DNA of 64,000 nucleotides, taken from positions 1 to 64,000 of the forward strand of contig JALDNG010000848.1 of the NCBI GenBank assembly GCA_024349245.1. The letters run 5' to 3'. The position numbers and the translations under genes were made by a program. Position 1 is the first letter of the stretch. Every line of letters begins with the position of its first letter. Shown here one piece after another: positions 41,935 through 54,800 of the stretch. The notes under the pieces were generated by a model. The model was not told the DNA's origin. It saw only the letters and a list, made by a program, of their open reading frames with translations, and made no database searches. The stretch comes from Neodontobutis hainanensis. Lineage: Eukaryota; Chordata; Actinopteri; Gobiiformes; Odontobutidae.

Positions 41935-43570
41935 TTATACTGTCCCCCAAGCATATCTATATTCATCAAACTGTCCAAGAAATAAAATCTCGATGTATTT
42001 TCCACATTCTATGCATTTATCAATTTTAGTGGAAACGACCGTGCGACAAATCTAAACTTATATCTTTGAATACTAATGTATTTTGATCAATAAAAAGTTT
42101 CAAAAGTTGCAAGACGTCATTCTGAAACGAAGGTATAATTCTATTTGTGGTCAATGTTTTTCCATATTTTTTAATAAGAACCTGCATTCGTGATTCAAAA
42201 GAACGAAAATTTACTATCGTTTTGAATGGTAGAGCAGGATTCATAGATTTAAAAGTAGTAGGCGTGCCAAATAGATCATCATCAGCTGCTTTAACCAAAA
42301 TATAAAGCACATGGTCAAGGAATACTTTTTCAATATCATTTCTAAGTAGCAATCTGAAATTGTAAAATGATCTATCACGGTCAAATATATTTATCTTTTG
42401 AAGAAGTGGTGAATCAAATTTAACTTTTTCTTCGTTTTGTTTTTGATTCAGATCAACATTTAAATATCCAGCATTTCGATATTCAAGCAATTTTGGGTAA
42501 TTCTCAAGAGCCATTTCTTGTATAAACCTTTTAAAAGCGCGAGTTTTTATTTTTTGAAGAGTTTTTAATTCTGGGTGATATCTCCATCTATATCACAATG
42601 AGATTCACTTCCCTTTACCCTCTTTATTCTGTCATTTTCTGTATCTTGTCCATGAAATTTTCGCTTTATTGCAGATTCCTGTAATAAACCTGACATTGAC
42701 ACTACTCGATGCCAACATATCAGAAATTGTTAAACCGGATGGATCGATCCAGAAAAGTGACTTTTATCAACCTGTGTTTCTACATTTTTTCGACGTTTAT
42801 TCCTTCAGACGTTTCTGTGTAACTATCACTACATCCTGCTCCTTTAATATTATGAAGATATTTACCATTAAAATACTCTTTTTCATATGTTCGGGAAGCT
42901 CTTATATCGGTCGATTTAAACGCATCCGTGTAAGCATCTGGCATAACTAAAGAAGTTTGTGAAAACGCTGGTAATGTTAATAATTCAATCATCTTTGTAC
43001 ATTTCGATTTTGCCTTAACATGGTCAAAATTAGTTTGTGTTGAACATATAGAATGTTGCTTGGAATCAATACCGATCTTTTGTAGTGAAGGAGAATTTCT
43101 AGAAGACACTACTGAACTTTGTTCTTCTACTAAAGTCGGTAAACTCGTTTCAGATGTTTCTTTAGATATTGTTGTCTCTTTGGTTTCTGAATCTGATTGA
43201 ATTGCATTATGGTCATCTTTAGATTTAACACTTAATGCGTCATCTAAATGTATAAAATTACGGTCTAGATTCGAATTGTGAGACGGTAAACATAGAAAAT
43301 TTCCTTCTATAAATTTAGTTTTCGAGCATTCTGTTGGAATTTGGTCAATTTGCGAGACAAATTTAAATGATTCTAAATTATTCTGTTCATTGGTTGACTT
43401 TGGATTCAATGATAATTCTGGATTAAATTGATCTTTTTGAATTTTTTGTAACTTGCTTAAATCATTAAATTTAGGAGGCGAATAGATCGTTTCCATGACA
43501 AAATTATCCAGAAATGAAAAATGTTTTTCATTTACTTGTTTAAACCAAAGGTAGTTACCATGAATATTAT
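41935..43570 (-). pseudogene. Frame-disrupted protein-coding block of unknown function (disrupted gene or pseudogene)
   Basis: This is the strongest host-like coding signal in the window. The first long frame is open from 43,570 to 42,780; its first ATG is 43,496 (METIYSPPKFNDLSK, 238 codons). It is polar, Ser/Thr/Lys/Glu-rich and probably disordered. Upstream of that ATG the same frame continues with NYLWFKQVNEKHFSF and has no other ATG. The second long frame covers 42,514-42,026 (MALENYPKLLEYRNAGYL, 162 codons) and looks folded and partly helical. Between them, 42,780-42,515 has short coding-like pieces in the other frames, including SGLLQESAIKRKFHGQD. After the stop at 42,026 another frame reads KIDKCIECGKYIEILF and stops at 41,935, with a CxxC pair. 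No good introns explain the shifts, so indels are likelier. I do not recognise the family. A faint resemblance to SAGA subunit TADA1 (LWFKQ; later LP...ESRM) is not enough for a name. Confidence 0.55.
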
Positions 43571-44989
43571 CTTACTACCATGCGCACTTACATTGAATTT
43601 TTTAAATATTTCACATTTTATAATTGATTTTAAAATTAATATAAAAATCAAATTAATTAATTCGAAGAAAAGAAAAAAAAGTACGAATAGCGCATGGCAG
43701 AATGAAATGGAATATAATATTTCCACTAATTACCATAAAATAAAAAGTGAAAATATAAAACACTTTATTTCAAATTAAATTTATTTAGCTGTACTTTTAA
43801 AAATAATATTTTAATATATCTACTTCAAAATTAAGAGACGAGGAAAAATATCAAATGGCAAGTAAGCCGAAACAATTAAAATATTAGTAAACGTTTTAAA
43901 ACGTTATGAATAACTTTTATATCACAAAATATTTTGTTTAATCTTTGAAAAATTAAGAAACATAAATATTTATTATTAAAATATCTATCATCAAAATTCA
44001 TAATATTTTAATGCAGACAGGAAAAATTTAATATTTAATGTGAGATGGTGGTTTATAATACTTTTAATACACATTTCGTCATTAAAGTTTCTATATTTAC
44101 AAAAAATATATTTTATAATTGTTGTATACTTTTCATTTTCATTAGATACCAAAATTTTATTTATTTTATATTTAAATAAAAATGTACGTGTTATAAATTA
44201 TAAAAACAAAATCACAAAAAATTAAAAAATAATTGCGGAAAATCATCTATGTATAAATGTATTATTTATTGACGTTAAATTGAACAAATTAAATCTATAT
44301 TTAAAAAAATTGAGATATATATTGTCATCTTTCAACAACTTATAAAAAAAAATAGTTTCGATTCCTAAAATTTTATTATTCATAGATCTGATTTCTTAGG
44401 AGTAATAAAGTTTTAATTAAATTTTAAAAACATTTATTGACAAATTTTTCTCTTTTACATCGACTAAAAATTATATTATTTTCAAAAAAATCAAGATTAT
44501 AACTTGTTAGATGTTAAAAATATTTAAGATTATGAAAAATATAATATATTTGATTGAAAAATTCGATAATTAACGTAAATAAAAAAAATACTGATAGTTT
44601 TACAAATAAAATGGATTTTTAGTATCTAAATAAGTTTAAATTTTTAATTTATCTTTTAAATATATGACAAAAATTTGTATTTTGTAATTCATAATGCACG
44701 TAAATACGTAAATGAGTAATATGATGACAAATATTAAATATTTTGATTTCATAGTTCTATATCGCACTTAAGATTTGATGAAAATACTTTCTTTTAAATC
44801 TTAACTGAAATAATTTTAAAATTTACTCTGTTAAAAAATATTAAAAATTTTCAGATTTATGATAATTATTACATACATATATATAGCCATCAAATATCTC
44901 TGTCAGAACAGTTCGTACATAAATGGATAATTTTTTTCTTACTCTCAAATTGATGAGCAGTTTTATAATTCTAATCTTATATGGATTTA
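43571..44989. other. AT-rich interval, no gene seen
   Basis: This is AT-rich DNA between the coding block and the plus-strand Gypsy element. Small overlapping frames on both strands (for example 43,521-43,778 and 44,040-44,225) are hydrophobic or lysine/asparagine-rich, as expected for this base composition, and are not supported. Confidence 0.5.
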
Positions 44990-45572
44990 AACACTGTATC
45001 ACTTAAATTACCCTGCTTTTGAACAATCTAAAGCGAAATATGGTATCTAACATCAGATGCAGAATTTTTCCGTCTTACGAATAAGAAATGACATGACAAT
45101 GTACAATAATTTCGTCGCAGATATTGATCAAGTGGCTCAACGCGTTTTCATGATACTAGAGAAAAGCTACTGCTAACAAAAAGTATGAAGCCCACAAAAA
45201 TCAGAGGGTGACAGCTTAGGGTCTATCGAAGAGTGAAAGATCAATGAAGCACATAGACTCGCAATGTTTTTGAGAATGCGAACCGTCGTGTATTGTTTGC
45301 CGAGATGAGAGTCCTATCTGAAATTCACAAGTCATTTTTTCTTCTTGAACAGTTATTCATAAAGCAGATGACAGAAGACATCCGATTTCAACTTATCCGC
45401 CAGGATTTTCACAACCATAGCGAGATAAGTTCTAAAGCCGACGCCCTAGAGATCTCTTAAATGTCGCACTCGGAAATTCATTCAGTTAGGAACCATTACC
45501 TTTCCTTAACGCGCAACAGAAAGAATACGATAGCATGTCAATTCTGAAAGTTCCCCTAAATGTTTCTCTCAA

Positions 45573-45620
45573 GCCAGGTTCGGCAATAAAGCGAAAAAGT
45601 GTCAATACCCATGTGGTTTT
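45573..45620 (+). other. CsRn1-type gag zinc-motif remnant
   Basis: The plus-strand frame reads ARFGNKAKKCQYPCGF. The pattern of RFG, a basic run, then C-x3-C followed by a hydrophobic residue is the signature segment of CsRn1-like gag, in place of the usual CCHC knuckle. It was used to assign the element to that group. The first cysteine and histidine of the motif would lie just upstream, where the frame is damaged. Confidence 0.6.
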
Positions 45621-46315
45621 CGAACAAAGATGTCAATAAACCTAAAAGTTAAGTGCAGCCTCCGAATTGTTTTCAGAAGCCGTACTCAACGTATTTGACA
45701 AAAAGTTTAAAATATGATTCCTCGTGGATACATGGGCAGACCACTCTGTTGTACCTGCTACCAGGACTTACATGTAACATAAATTTTCAGTTCCTAATTT
45801 TAGAGTCGCAATTAAATCAATCATTCAAACATACTGAAGCAGAAAATTCGATGTTATCATTTCACCCTGATAATTTATCTGCAATTTAAATGTTGCCGAC
45901 GTTACACAGACATTGATAGCAGCCGATATTCTAAGGACTCACAACGTTCTTGTTGACATCAAGGCCAGCAGGCTAATCGATCCTGAATCAAACTATATCA
46001 TCGAATGTTGATCATCATTCATAAACTCAAATCAGTTTAAATCTAAAGTCGTGACTGAAGATAACTACTCAAAAAAGTTTACCCAATTCAAATAGGGGAT
46101 AATCCGAGAATTCTCATAAGTAACGCCAAAGCACAGAATCAATCATATGATTATCACAAACTGTCCCCCGATACATGTCGAAACTCGTCGCCTACCAAAA
46201 ATTAAATTAGCTTGCACTAATCTAGAACATAGCTGAACGAAAACAATTTGCATCATACGGTTGTCAAACAGCAAGTAGACTTCTTATCCGCATATGATAC
46301 TCAAATACAAAGGTA

Positions 46316-46750
46316 AATGGGGAGCTATGTGGTGACTACAGCCTCTTAAACTACAATATGCTCACTGATAGATACAATATCCATCATTTGCAAAACATCG
46401 CTAGTTGGATAATTGCTTAAAAAAATATTAAAAGTAGATCTCAAGAGAGGCTATCATTAGATTACGATGGAAGAATTGAGATATCCCTAAAACTGTACTG
46501 ATAACTACGATTAGGATGTTTGAGTTTTTGCGCATGGTATTATGATATAAAAACACATACTAGACTTTCCAAATGCTCATGGATACTTCATTAGAAGTCT
46601 CAAACTTTACGTATACCTATCTAGATAAGGTAGTTGTATTCAGTAAATCTAGCAAGGACCACGATCGTCATCGTCGTCAGCTTTTTATCAACTCAAAAGA
46701 TTTGGCTTTGTTATTAACGTTTAAAATTAGAAATTCGGTGTGAACAATTG
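46316..46750 (+). other. Reverse transcriptase domain remnant of the plus-strand Gypsy element
   Basis: The domain begins with CGDYSLLN and DRYNIHHLQN, matching the conserved D-Y-R-x-L-N and D-R-Y-P-I-P segments. It continues with KTVLITTIRMFEFLRM and ends with YLDKVVVFSKSSKDH. The second catalytic aspartate of the YxDD box is replaced by lysine, and stops interrupt the domain several times. It is inactive. Confidence 0.8.
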
Positions 46751-48670
46751 ATTATATTGTCATTTGCATTTGTCACACGAAAGTTAACACTTTGCCATCT
46801 TAAGTTTCTTCGATCAAAAATTTCCAGTTTTATTACACCCTTTAAAGATTGCAATGAATTCTTTTTCGCGGTAGTCTTTTACCATATATTCTTACGTAGT
46901 GCCGCCAACATCATGTGACTACTGTATGACGAGCTGATATCCTAAAATAAACATAAAGTCGACACATGCCATTACACAAGCTTTTGAGGAAACAAAAAAA
47001 GCACTTAGGAAGCTATCTTTAATTATCTATCTGAAAACGCAACTATGATCCTGACTTCAAACACATAGCCTACAGCTATCATGTCGTGTAGGACAAGAGA
47101 TCAATGGCCATTTCAGCCTCTCTGTTTTTTTCGCAGTCTTCAACGCTAAACAGAGCTAAAATACAGCTTTTTGACATGTAGCAACACACTCTGTACATAG
47201 TAACACTTCATTTTATCTACTATCTAGAAGACTATAATTTTACAGCCTTTATCGATCACAAACAGCTTACTTTCGCTTTTTCAGAAGTTTCACACATCTG
47301 TACAGCACGGCAGGGGCGACATCTATCATTTATCTCGAAAATAACGACAAACATAAAACACATTTCTGTTAATGAGAACCTTTGCAGCAGACTTTCTTTA
47401 ACATATCTATACAAATGTTATTAACACTGTACTATCTGACATTGACTTTTCAGAATTGCTCCTAGCACAGTTAGAGTGCTACGAATCAAAAATAACATTC
47501 TACTCGATACGAGTCTTGTTATTTAAAAATTTAGAATTGTCCAAACATAAGATCAGGTCCTATGTAATGTATCACTCAAGAAATCAAGACCATATGTACA
47601 TTTGACCTGGTAAAGAAAAATAATTAAGGCTATCCACATCCTTTCACATGTATCAAGTCGTATCACCTCTTGCTTGATATGTTACAAATTTTTTTGGAAA
47701 AATCTAAAAAAAACTTTTAGAATGGTATTTTATGAGCATTTCATTTCAAAGTTCAAAGATTTTAAACAGTATTAAGACTTTGTGATGAATTTAAAGCTAC
47801 ACCCAGACGATTTCACCATTTTCACATATATATAGTATGACATTTTCTCCTCTACCAAGTTTTCTACCATATCATTACAATAGTCGACATGTTCACAAGG
47901 TGAGTGGAAACAATTCCTTTCAAAGACACGTCGACTGGGAACTCTGCCCGTAGTTTTATGAACAGGATCTCTCTTTATGGGGTACTACTTGACATTTCGT
48001 CCAATAGATGAGCACAATTCATTTCAGACCTTTGGAAAAATATTGCATAGCTCTGCGGAAGCAAGTTGCATCACCCAGCTGCTTACAATCTCAAAGCTTA
48101 TGGGATGGTAGAACGATTCCTTCAACCATTAAAGCTGACATGTGTACTCAGCTGACAAATGATAATTCGGTTGATGAGTTTCCCTGTGTAGTGTTATGAA
48201 TAATAAGCGACTAAAGGGAACATACAAACATAATCAGCATTGCTGTTATATGGATCTCATTATTTCCATGACATGGAAATTATTCCACAAAGTGACAAAA
48301 TGAAGAATTTTGATCTCCTGAAGAGTATAAAGAACAACGTTATGTCTTTTTCACAAGCTCATACATCAAATCATATGAAAATCGTGAAGACTCTACATCC
48401 ACTTAGCCTAGAGACATGTAACTAAAAATTTTATGTCATGATTCTCCTCATTAATCATTAAGCCGACATTACTTTGACACTTTCGACGTAATTGAAAGGG
48501 AGACAAGACATACAAACTATTTATAGACAATAAGAAACTAAACTGTTTCGATTCAAAGACTAAATCTCGCCTGCATCTATCAACCGTTGAAAACTTAAAT
48601 ATCAGACCAATAACCACAAGAGCATCCACCAAAATATGGCTAACGAAGATATAAAAACTAGACTTCATAA

Positions 48671-50064
48671 GGTAGTGTTTCCATCATTTGACAATATCGG
48701 AACGGCTCTTAGATTAACGAATATATATCATTTATTACTCTATAACTTCATAAAATCTACCAACATAAATAATTAGATAAAAAACAAATATTATAAAACA
48801 AATTTTATGAGTACGATTAACCTGTTTCTTAAAATATAGATTAAAGCGCAATTTATCTTTATTCATAACGAATTGGTAAAATATAATTCTTCAAATTTTA
48901 CACATTTAAAATATTTCAGACATGAGATTTCAATTTTATATTTTTTGGATACATTTAAACTATTTAATCTTCGATAAATTCCGTTTGACCATAGGTATGT
49001 AAAAATATTGAGTGGAAAATATACGCGAGATTATCTATGAAATTAACTGTTTAAATTTTAAAAAAGAAAGAAATTATTAAATTTTGTTATGTTTTATTTA
49101 ACCTTTCTGTTTTGATGTACTTATCGAAATCTGAAATTTCTAGAAAACAACTGGAATATATCATTGAAATTATTACCGTATATTTTGATCAATTAAAGAA
49201 TATAATTTATAAGACATTATCAGGAAAATGTAAAAATAAAGAATAGCGGTATTATGCAAGTAACATAAGACAAAATATATGCTATCTCCATAAAGTAGTT
49301 AACTACGATATAGTGTGTGTATATATGTCATTTATGAGACTTTTGCCAAAAGTAAAATTATATAATATCTTTGATATTCATGTTATGAATTTTTACACAA
49401 GAATAAAATAAATTAATACATCTACTTGAACAATCAAACAAAGAAAGTAAAAATTAAGGAGCCAATTATTTTAACGATTCTCTTAACACTAAAATTAATT
49501 ATTCATCAATGATTTATTGTATATTGTTTCATTAGTATTTAGACAGGTTTGTATGGATTTTTTCGTAAAACTATCACAAAATAAATTAAGATAAATAGTA
49601 AATATCTTGATGAGATAATTCCCAAATTCCTTTCAGATGTAAAAATATCCTAAATTAATCATTTCGTTAAAATTAAAAATTCCAATAAAATAAAATTTAA
49701 ATAAAAACATTCTTATTATTTATTATTATCATTATCATACATTTGAAAAATAAGTGATTCACATTTTTGTTGTTTAATAAAAATCCGAATCTATTTATTT
49801 AACTGTAGAACAATGTTATATTTTTTTACTACTTCAATTATAGCTATAGATATAAATTTTGTCATTCCTGTATTCACTTAAACCGACCTATTTCTCTAAT
49901 TTTAATAATTAGGTTTAAAGTAGTGTCGAACCCTAATTCTCTTAAAAACTTTATAGCGACCGTGTGTATGCTGAGTTAGTTCAAATGAAAAAAACGTATA
50001 TTCTCAAATAGTTATAAATAAATAGGATATCACTCATAATTATCATTTTTACTCATTATCTTAC
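48671..50064. other. AT-rich interval, no gene seen
   Basis: This is AT-rich DNA downstream of the Gypsy element. The segment 49,870-49,980 is slightly less AT-rich (including GTCGAACCCTAATTC), but no clover-leaf or frame could be built from it. Confidence 0.5.
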
Positions 50065-50101
50065 GTTTTATCTCGTTGGTGCTGGAGCTCTCATCAGTCA
50101 T
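50065..50101 (-). CDS. Candidate 37-base first coding exon
   Basis: On the minus strand an ATG at 50,101 opens MTDESSSTNEIK and runs into a good splice donor, C|GTAAGA, at 50,064. The segment is far less AT-rich than its surroundings. Twelve codons plus one base put the donor in phase 1. The open frame at 43,570 (after a TAAG acceptor-like site at 43,571-43,574) needs exactly two bases to complete its first codon, so the two would join in frame to make one gene. The acceptor lacks a good pyrimidine tract. The phase match has a one in three chance of being accidental, so this stays tentative. The intron would be about 6.5 kb and would contain the antisense Gypsy element. Confidence 0.3.
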
Positions 50102-50849
50102 CACAATTGGTATAAAAATTAAACAGATAATAGTATAAAGATCATGAAATAAACCAGCTAAAAGTAATAATTTGATACACGAAGTTTACTTAAATAAACT
50201 TATTAAAAATATGGTTGACGAGTTGCGAAATCATAAAAATATCAATAAATTTAATAAATTCTAATTCAAGTATTTTATACGTTGTATTATTATTCACTTA
50301 TTTAAATGTATTTTCAAATGAATAAAATTAATGATTCTCGAAAATCAGAGAACAATGTATAATATATTACAATTTTAAACAGCGTAATAATTAATTTTCT
50401 GATTTTTTAACATAAATAATTTAATTAATTTATTTGATTGAAAGATTTATTTTCTAATAAATAAAAAACACCAAGTAGATTAAGAGACTTGATCTAGTCT
50501 CATGTTACTATTATCTCACAAAAAAATAAGAAATTGATAGGCACGATTCTGTTGAGGAAATCTATTAATGAAAAAATAAAATAATAATTAACGATTGTTT
50601 CGTTATTTTCAGTAAGAATTATAGCTATTTAATTGATTTAAGTTTTAAAATATATTATTAAAATGTAAATATCATATAATTTTTTATTATAACAAAAATT
50701 TTAGAATAATCAAGAGAAATTACGAAAACATCAGTTTATTGACGAAGCTTGAATGATTTGAAAGATATATTATTTTCTCTTATATTTGATTAATCCATCA
50801 ATTGTTAATTCTCCTTGTCTCGAAAGAGTTAAAATTGAAAACAAGAAAC

Positions 50850-51870
50850 ATTTTTAAAAGTGTAAATCAACAGAACATGATTCAACTGCGAAGAAGGTAT
50901 CAGTAGACATATAGCAAAGTCAAACTTCTGTTCAAATGATTGGCACTATAGATGTAATATCAATAAATAATGACTTGTTACTATCTTGTTAAACAGAAAC
51001 TACGACCAAGAAGAAAAATCATATATCCGATATTTCGTCGATATTTAATAATTATGAGAAAAAATATTATGAAAAAAGAATGAGATTTTTTCAGCATATT
51101 TCAAATATATCAACAATTCAAATACGATATTTTTACAAAAAATGGTATTTTGGATTAAAATCAAAGAGGCCTGAATCGAAAAGCACTCTGTTATAAAATC
51201 CCAGATACCAGGAAAAACATGCAGAGAACAAAATACATAAGAACACCTAAAGGGAAGTCGACGAAAGAAAATAAAGAGAAAAAGATAAGTCTGAATCCTC
51301 AACTATTACCACTCATTTGTAAACATGAAAAAGTGTCTGGATAGTATCAGCGATCGTCTACGTATCAAAGTTCTAGTTCTATTGACTGCTTTTTAAAAGG
51401 AAAAATTTTATGTCATATATGCCGTTGGAAGTGTTATCAGAGACCATTGATTAAAATAATCAAAAAATTTATTGGAGAATATACTTTCGGTTATTGTTAA
51501 TCAACTTTAACCGATAAACACGAAATTAAATTTTATAGAAAGAGTTTTGACTGAGTTAAGTAATATCACATTTCGAATCCCTTGAGGTTTTGAATAAAAA
51601 TCAAAAAATTACTATTCTACTACTTCAGCAGCTAATTGAAACTTCCGCGAATTTAAACTAGCTATGCAATATCTCTTAAAGAAGCATCTTTTGAATAAAT
51701 AAAATTTAAATCCTCGATTTTATAAGGATCATAAAGAACTGATGTCTAATTTGAGTAAGAAAACCTTCGCAGTATGTTTATATTATTTTTAGAGCTCTTC
51801 AAAACAATTTTCACATGAAAGTAAGACGTGTCGTCGATGTGGTGTACTTATTGATCCATTGTACATTTAA
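50850..51870 (+). pseudogene. Weak coding-like stretch in a single frame with many stops
   Basis: One plus-strand frame from about 50,880 to a TAA at 51,868-51,870 reads like diluted protein. Pieces include GISRHIAKSNFCSNDWHY, FIERVLTELSNITFRIP, FREFKLAMQYLLKKHLL and, near the end, KTCRRCGVLIDPLYI with a CxxC pair. The part from 51,325 has nine internal stops in 181 codons, somewhat fewer than chance at this base composition but not convincingly so. The region is less AT-rich than its flanks. It may be an old pseudogene or retroelement scrap, and I cannot name a family. Confidence 0.2.
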
Positions 51871-54800
51871 AAATTCCTATAAAATTGTAAATGTATTGGA
51901 ATAGTATTTAAAATGTATTAATTGAAGATAAAAATCAAAAGTTACAAATATGATACACACACAAAAATGGCCATGATTGAACCAAACTAAAATTGATTTC
52001 GTTCTTTATAAAATTATGTCAATAATTTTGTTAAGTATACGTTAAATTAATTTTCAATTTTTTGTTGTTGTCATCTCTAAATACATAAGATAGAAAAATT
52101 GGTTTTTTGATCGTTTTTCGTAGATTATTAAATTTTAAACTTATAATTATTTTTATAAAATAAAAAATAATATTTTTAGAGGTTAAATAAAATGGTCATC
52201 TTAATATTATTTTTAAGTTTTACTCTTTCATTATTGGATAAAATGAAGTAATTTCAGTTGGTTAATTTCATAATTTATAAGTTTTTTTACTTTTTTAACT
52301 ATCAAAATTAGCTTCTATCAAAATGTGCAATTTATATTATTGAGTAATAGTAATAGATTATTAGTTGATAAAATCCTAAAAATATAATTTTTTCTATTGT
52401 ATAATTTTTCGATTTTTAGATTAATATGATTAAATTAAAAAAAATAAACGTGTTTTTTATTATTATCTTTAACAAAATAAGTCAAAGAAGTGTTTTAATT
52501 TGAATTATACCTGAAATAGCAGTATTAAAGGCTTTTTAAAACCTTCCCCTCAATCTTTTTTTGGTCGAAGATAATAAAATTAATAAAAAAAATTAAGATG
52601 TCTGAAATAAAAATTATAACCACAAAACTTTATAAAATGTCTTGATAACTTTCATAATTGATTGAGTAAATGGATTCAATGGATTTTGTAAATTGATTTT
52701 TTTCCTTATGTCAATATTTTAGAGTAAAAATTCTAGTTCCACTTATTAGTTATATCAATGTGAAAAAAACAAAAATTACCATTTTTTAGGTTTTTATTAT
52801 AAATGTTGTACCAAAAGAACATATTGAATTATAAATTTGAAAGAATAACAATTACTTATCAAATTACAAATATGTGTTGTATATTTGATAGTTTTAAAAC
52901 AATAAAATCTCTCAAACGAAAAAAACTTTAATTTTAAGTGAACTAGTTAATATCAAAATTTTAGATCTATTTAACTTTTCGAATGATACAAAAAATTCAT
53001 ACTTAGATAAATGGAAATACGAAAACAGAATATAAGACAAATAGAGAAAAAAATATATCAAATTCGACATTATAATTAGATATTAGATTAATTTTTTAAA
53101 ACTAATTTGTAAAACTCATAGATTCATTTAAAAACAGATTTTGGCGATACTATTCATATTTTAAATAATAATATTTGCCAAAGACAGTTAAATGAATAAA
53201 ATTTAACATTTGGTGAATATAACAATACGCAATATAAATAAAATTGATTTATTCACAAATTTATGCGAAAAGTATATTAAGAACCTTAAAATGATGCGAT
53301 CATCCTTTGAAAAATTGTCATAATAATGAAGAGTTTTTCATTGAAATTAAACATGATTTATGATAATAAAAAGTATCCACAACGTTGATCATATGTGTAT
53401 AAGTATGAAAGCATCGGTATGAACTGAATAAAACATTTTAACTATTATCTTAAAATTTAAATAAATTAAAGATTTATGTGAGATTAAAAATGAACTCACG
53501 ATGACAGAATCTTTTAGACATTTTAATAATTTTTTTCATCGTTGTTAGTCAAGCGATATTGATTGATAAACTCAAATAATTTAAAATACACTAACTCAAA
53601 ATTATTTTGGGCATAGAGTAAACTAATAAATCAAAAATTTTAAAAACTAAAACAAAACATAGACCAATATCACTTTTTGACAGCACTTAGAAGTTTCACT
53701 TCACTTTTGATTCAATAATTTTTAATGACAGATTGTATATTGTCAAATTATTCTTTATGTATTAAAATGTATTTTTAAATATATTTATTTTTTTTGAATA
53801 TGTACTACAATGGAAACATTTTTGTGAATAGAAAGACAATTTTTCGTTTAAAATCAAATTTAATTTGACGTTTTTATTGAACGTATCGTCAAATTTTCGA
53901 AAAAGTTAAAAATATTTATTTTATCAATGATCAGGTATAATGATATAACCTTCGAAATATTTTAAATTGCAAATTATAAAATTATAAAAATCTTTGAAAA
54001 CACAAAAATTAAACATAAATTTCTTTTTTAATTTCGAAAAATCTGAAGATATTTTATATAAACGGAATGTTTAACTAAAATTAAAGTCATTTTATCTGTC
54101 TCAAACATATTAATGATAAAAAAAAATAATTTTCAAATTCATAAATATTTTAATCAATTTATCACTATATTTTGAATTATTTTAAGTAAACTCAAATAAT
54201 TTTATAAATTATGATTCATTTCTCCTCACACTAGTCATTGAATGATGGGATGTAAATTTTGAGTTTAGAAATTTCATGAATAGTATAAAATCGTTATTGA
54301 AACACAAAATATCAAAAAGAAAAATTATTTTATTTGTAGATTTTAACAGATATATTTTTTGCAAAATTTGTCAATAATCTTATATATTAATTATAAGTAT
54401 AAATTAAAAATTAAAATCATTTTATTATTTATTCATTAAATTTTATGTAAAGAAAATTATTTTGTTTTTATCATCATTTATTCAGAATTTTTTTATATTA
54501 CATTAAATAATCAATTAATTTAGAAACTATTTTGATAAATTTCTAAAATATAATGAGAGATGAAACTTTGAGATTCTTTGTATTTATGAATGTTTTATTT
54601 TTTTGATTTTTTTCTATTTAATAGTTTTATAAATTATATTCAACATGTGAAAACATTCACATATATAAAACAAATTCAAATAGTTTGAATCATCTGGTTA
54701 TAACTTGTAAAATGAAAGTTGATGATGATTAATACATAATATATTAATAATTATAATTAAGATTAATTGTGATCGTTTATTATTTAATTTAAAATATTTT

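Larger units (their letters stand above)
44990..48670 (+). mobile_element. Decayed Ty3/Gypsy retroelement, CsRn1-like
   Basis: Remnants of a full gag-pol lie in order on the plus strand, broken by many stops and frame changes. A gag capsid-like stretch at about 45,300-45,460 includes LLEQLFIKQMTEDIRFQL. The zinc-motif region at 45,573-45,620 reads ARFGNKAKKCQYPCGF, as in the unusual CHHC-type motif of CsRn1-group elements. Protease at 45,718-45,759 reads FLVDTWADHSVVPA (DTG changed to DTW). RT starts at 46,316 (NGELCGDYSLLN, DRYNIHHLQN). Its catalytic segment at 46,618 is YLDKVVVFSK (YLDD changed to YLDK). RNase H is at about 47,245-47,340 (FIDHKQLTFAF, QGRHLSFISK). The integrase core is at about 47,820-48,150, ending HHPAAYNLKAYGMVERF. 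A post-core basic stretch at about 48,560-48,620 includes RLHLSTVENLNIRP. No LTRs or target duplication were found. Confidence 0.9.

Noticed and set aside
42669..42950. 93-codon plus-strand frame
   Set aside because: It lies antisense to the 238-codon frame and its damaged continuation, whose composition is much more protein-like.
48008..48668. Three frames of 61-86 codons treated as separate genes
   Set aside because: The plus-strand ones are fragments of the integrase and post-integrase region of the Gypsy element; the minus-strand one is its shadow.
50060..50105. Hammerhead-ribozyme-like CTGATGAG on the minus strand
   Set aside because: There is no complementary stem II followed by GAAA, and the segment fits better as a short coding exon with a splice donor.
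51045..51302. 85-codon minus-strand frame
   Set aside because: It is phenylalanine- and isoleucine-rich, as expected opposite an A-rich strand; no motif or promoter was found.
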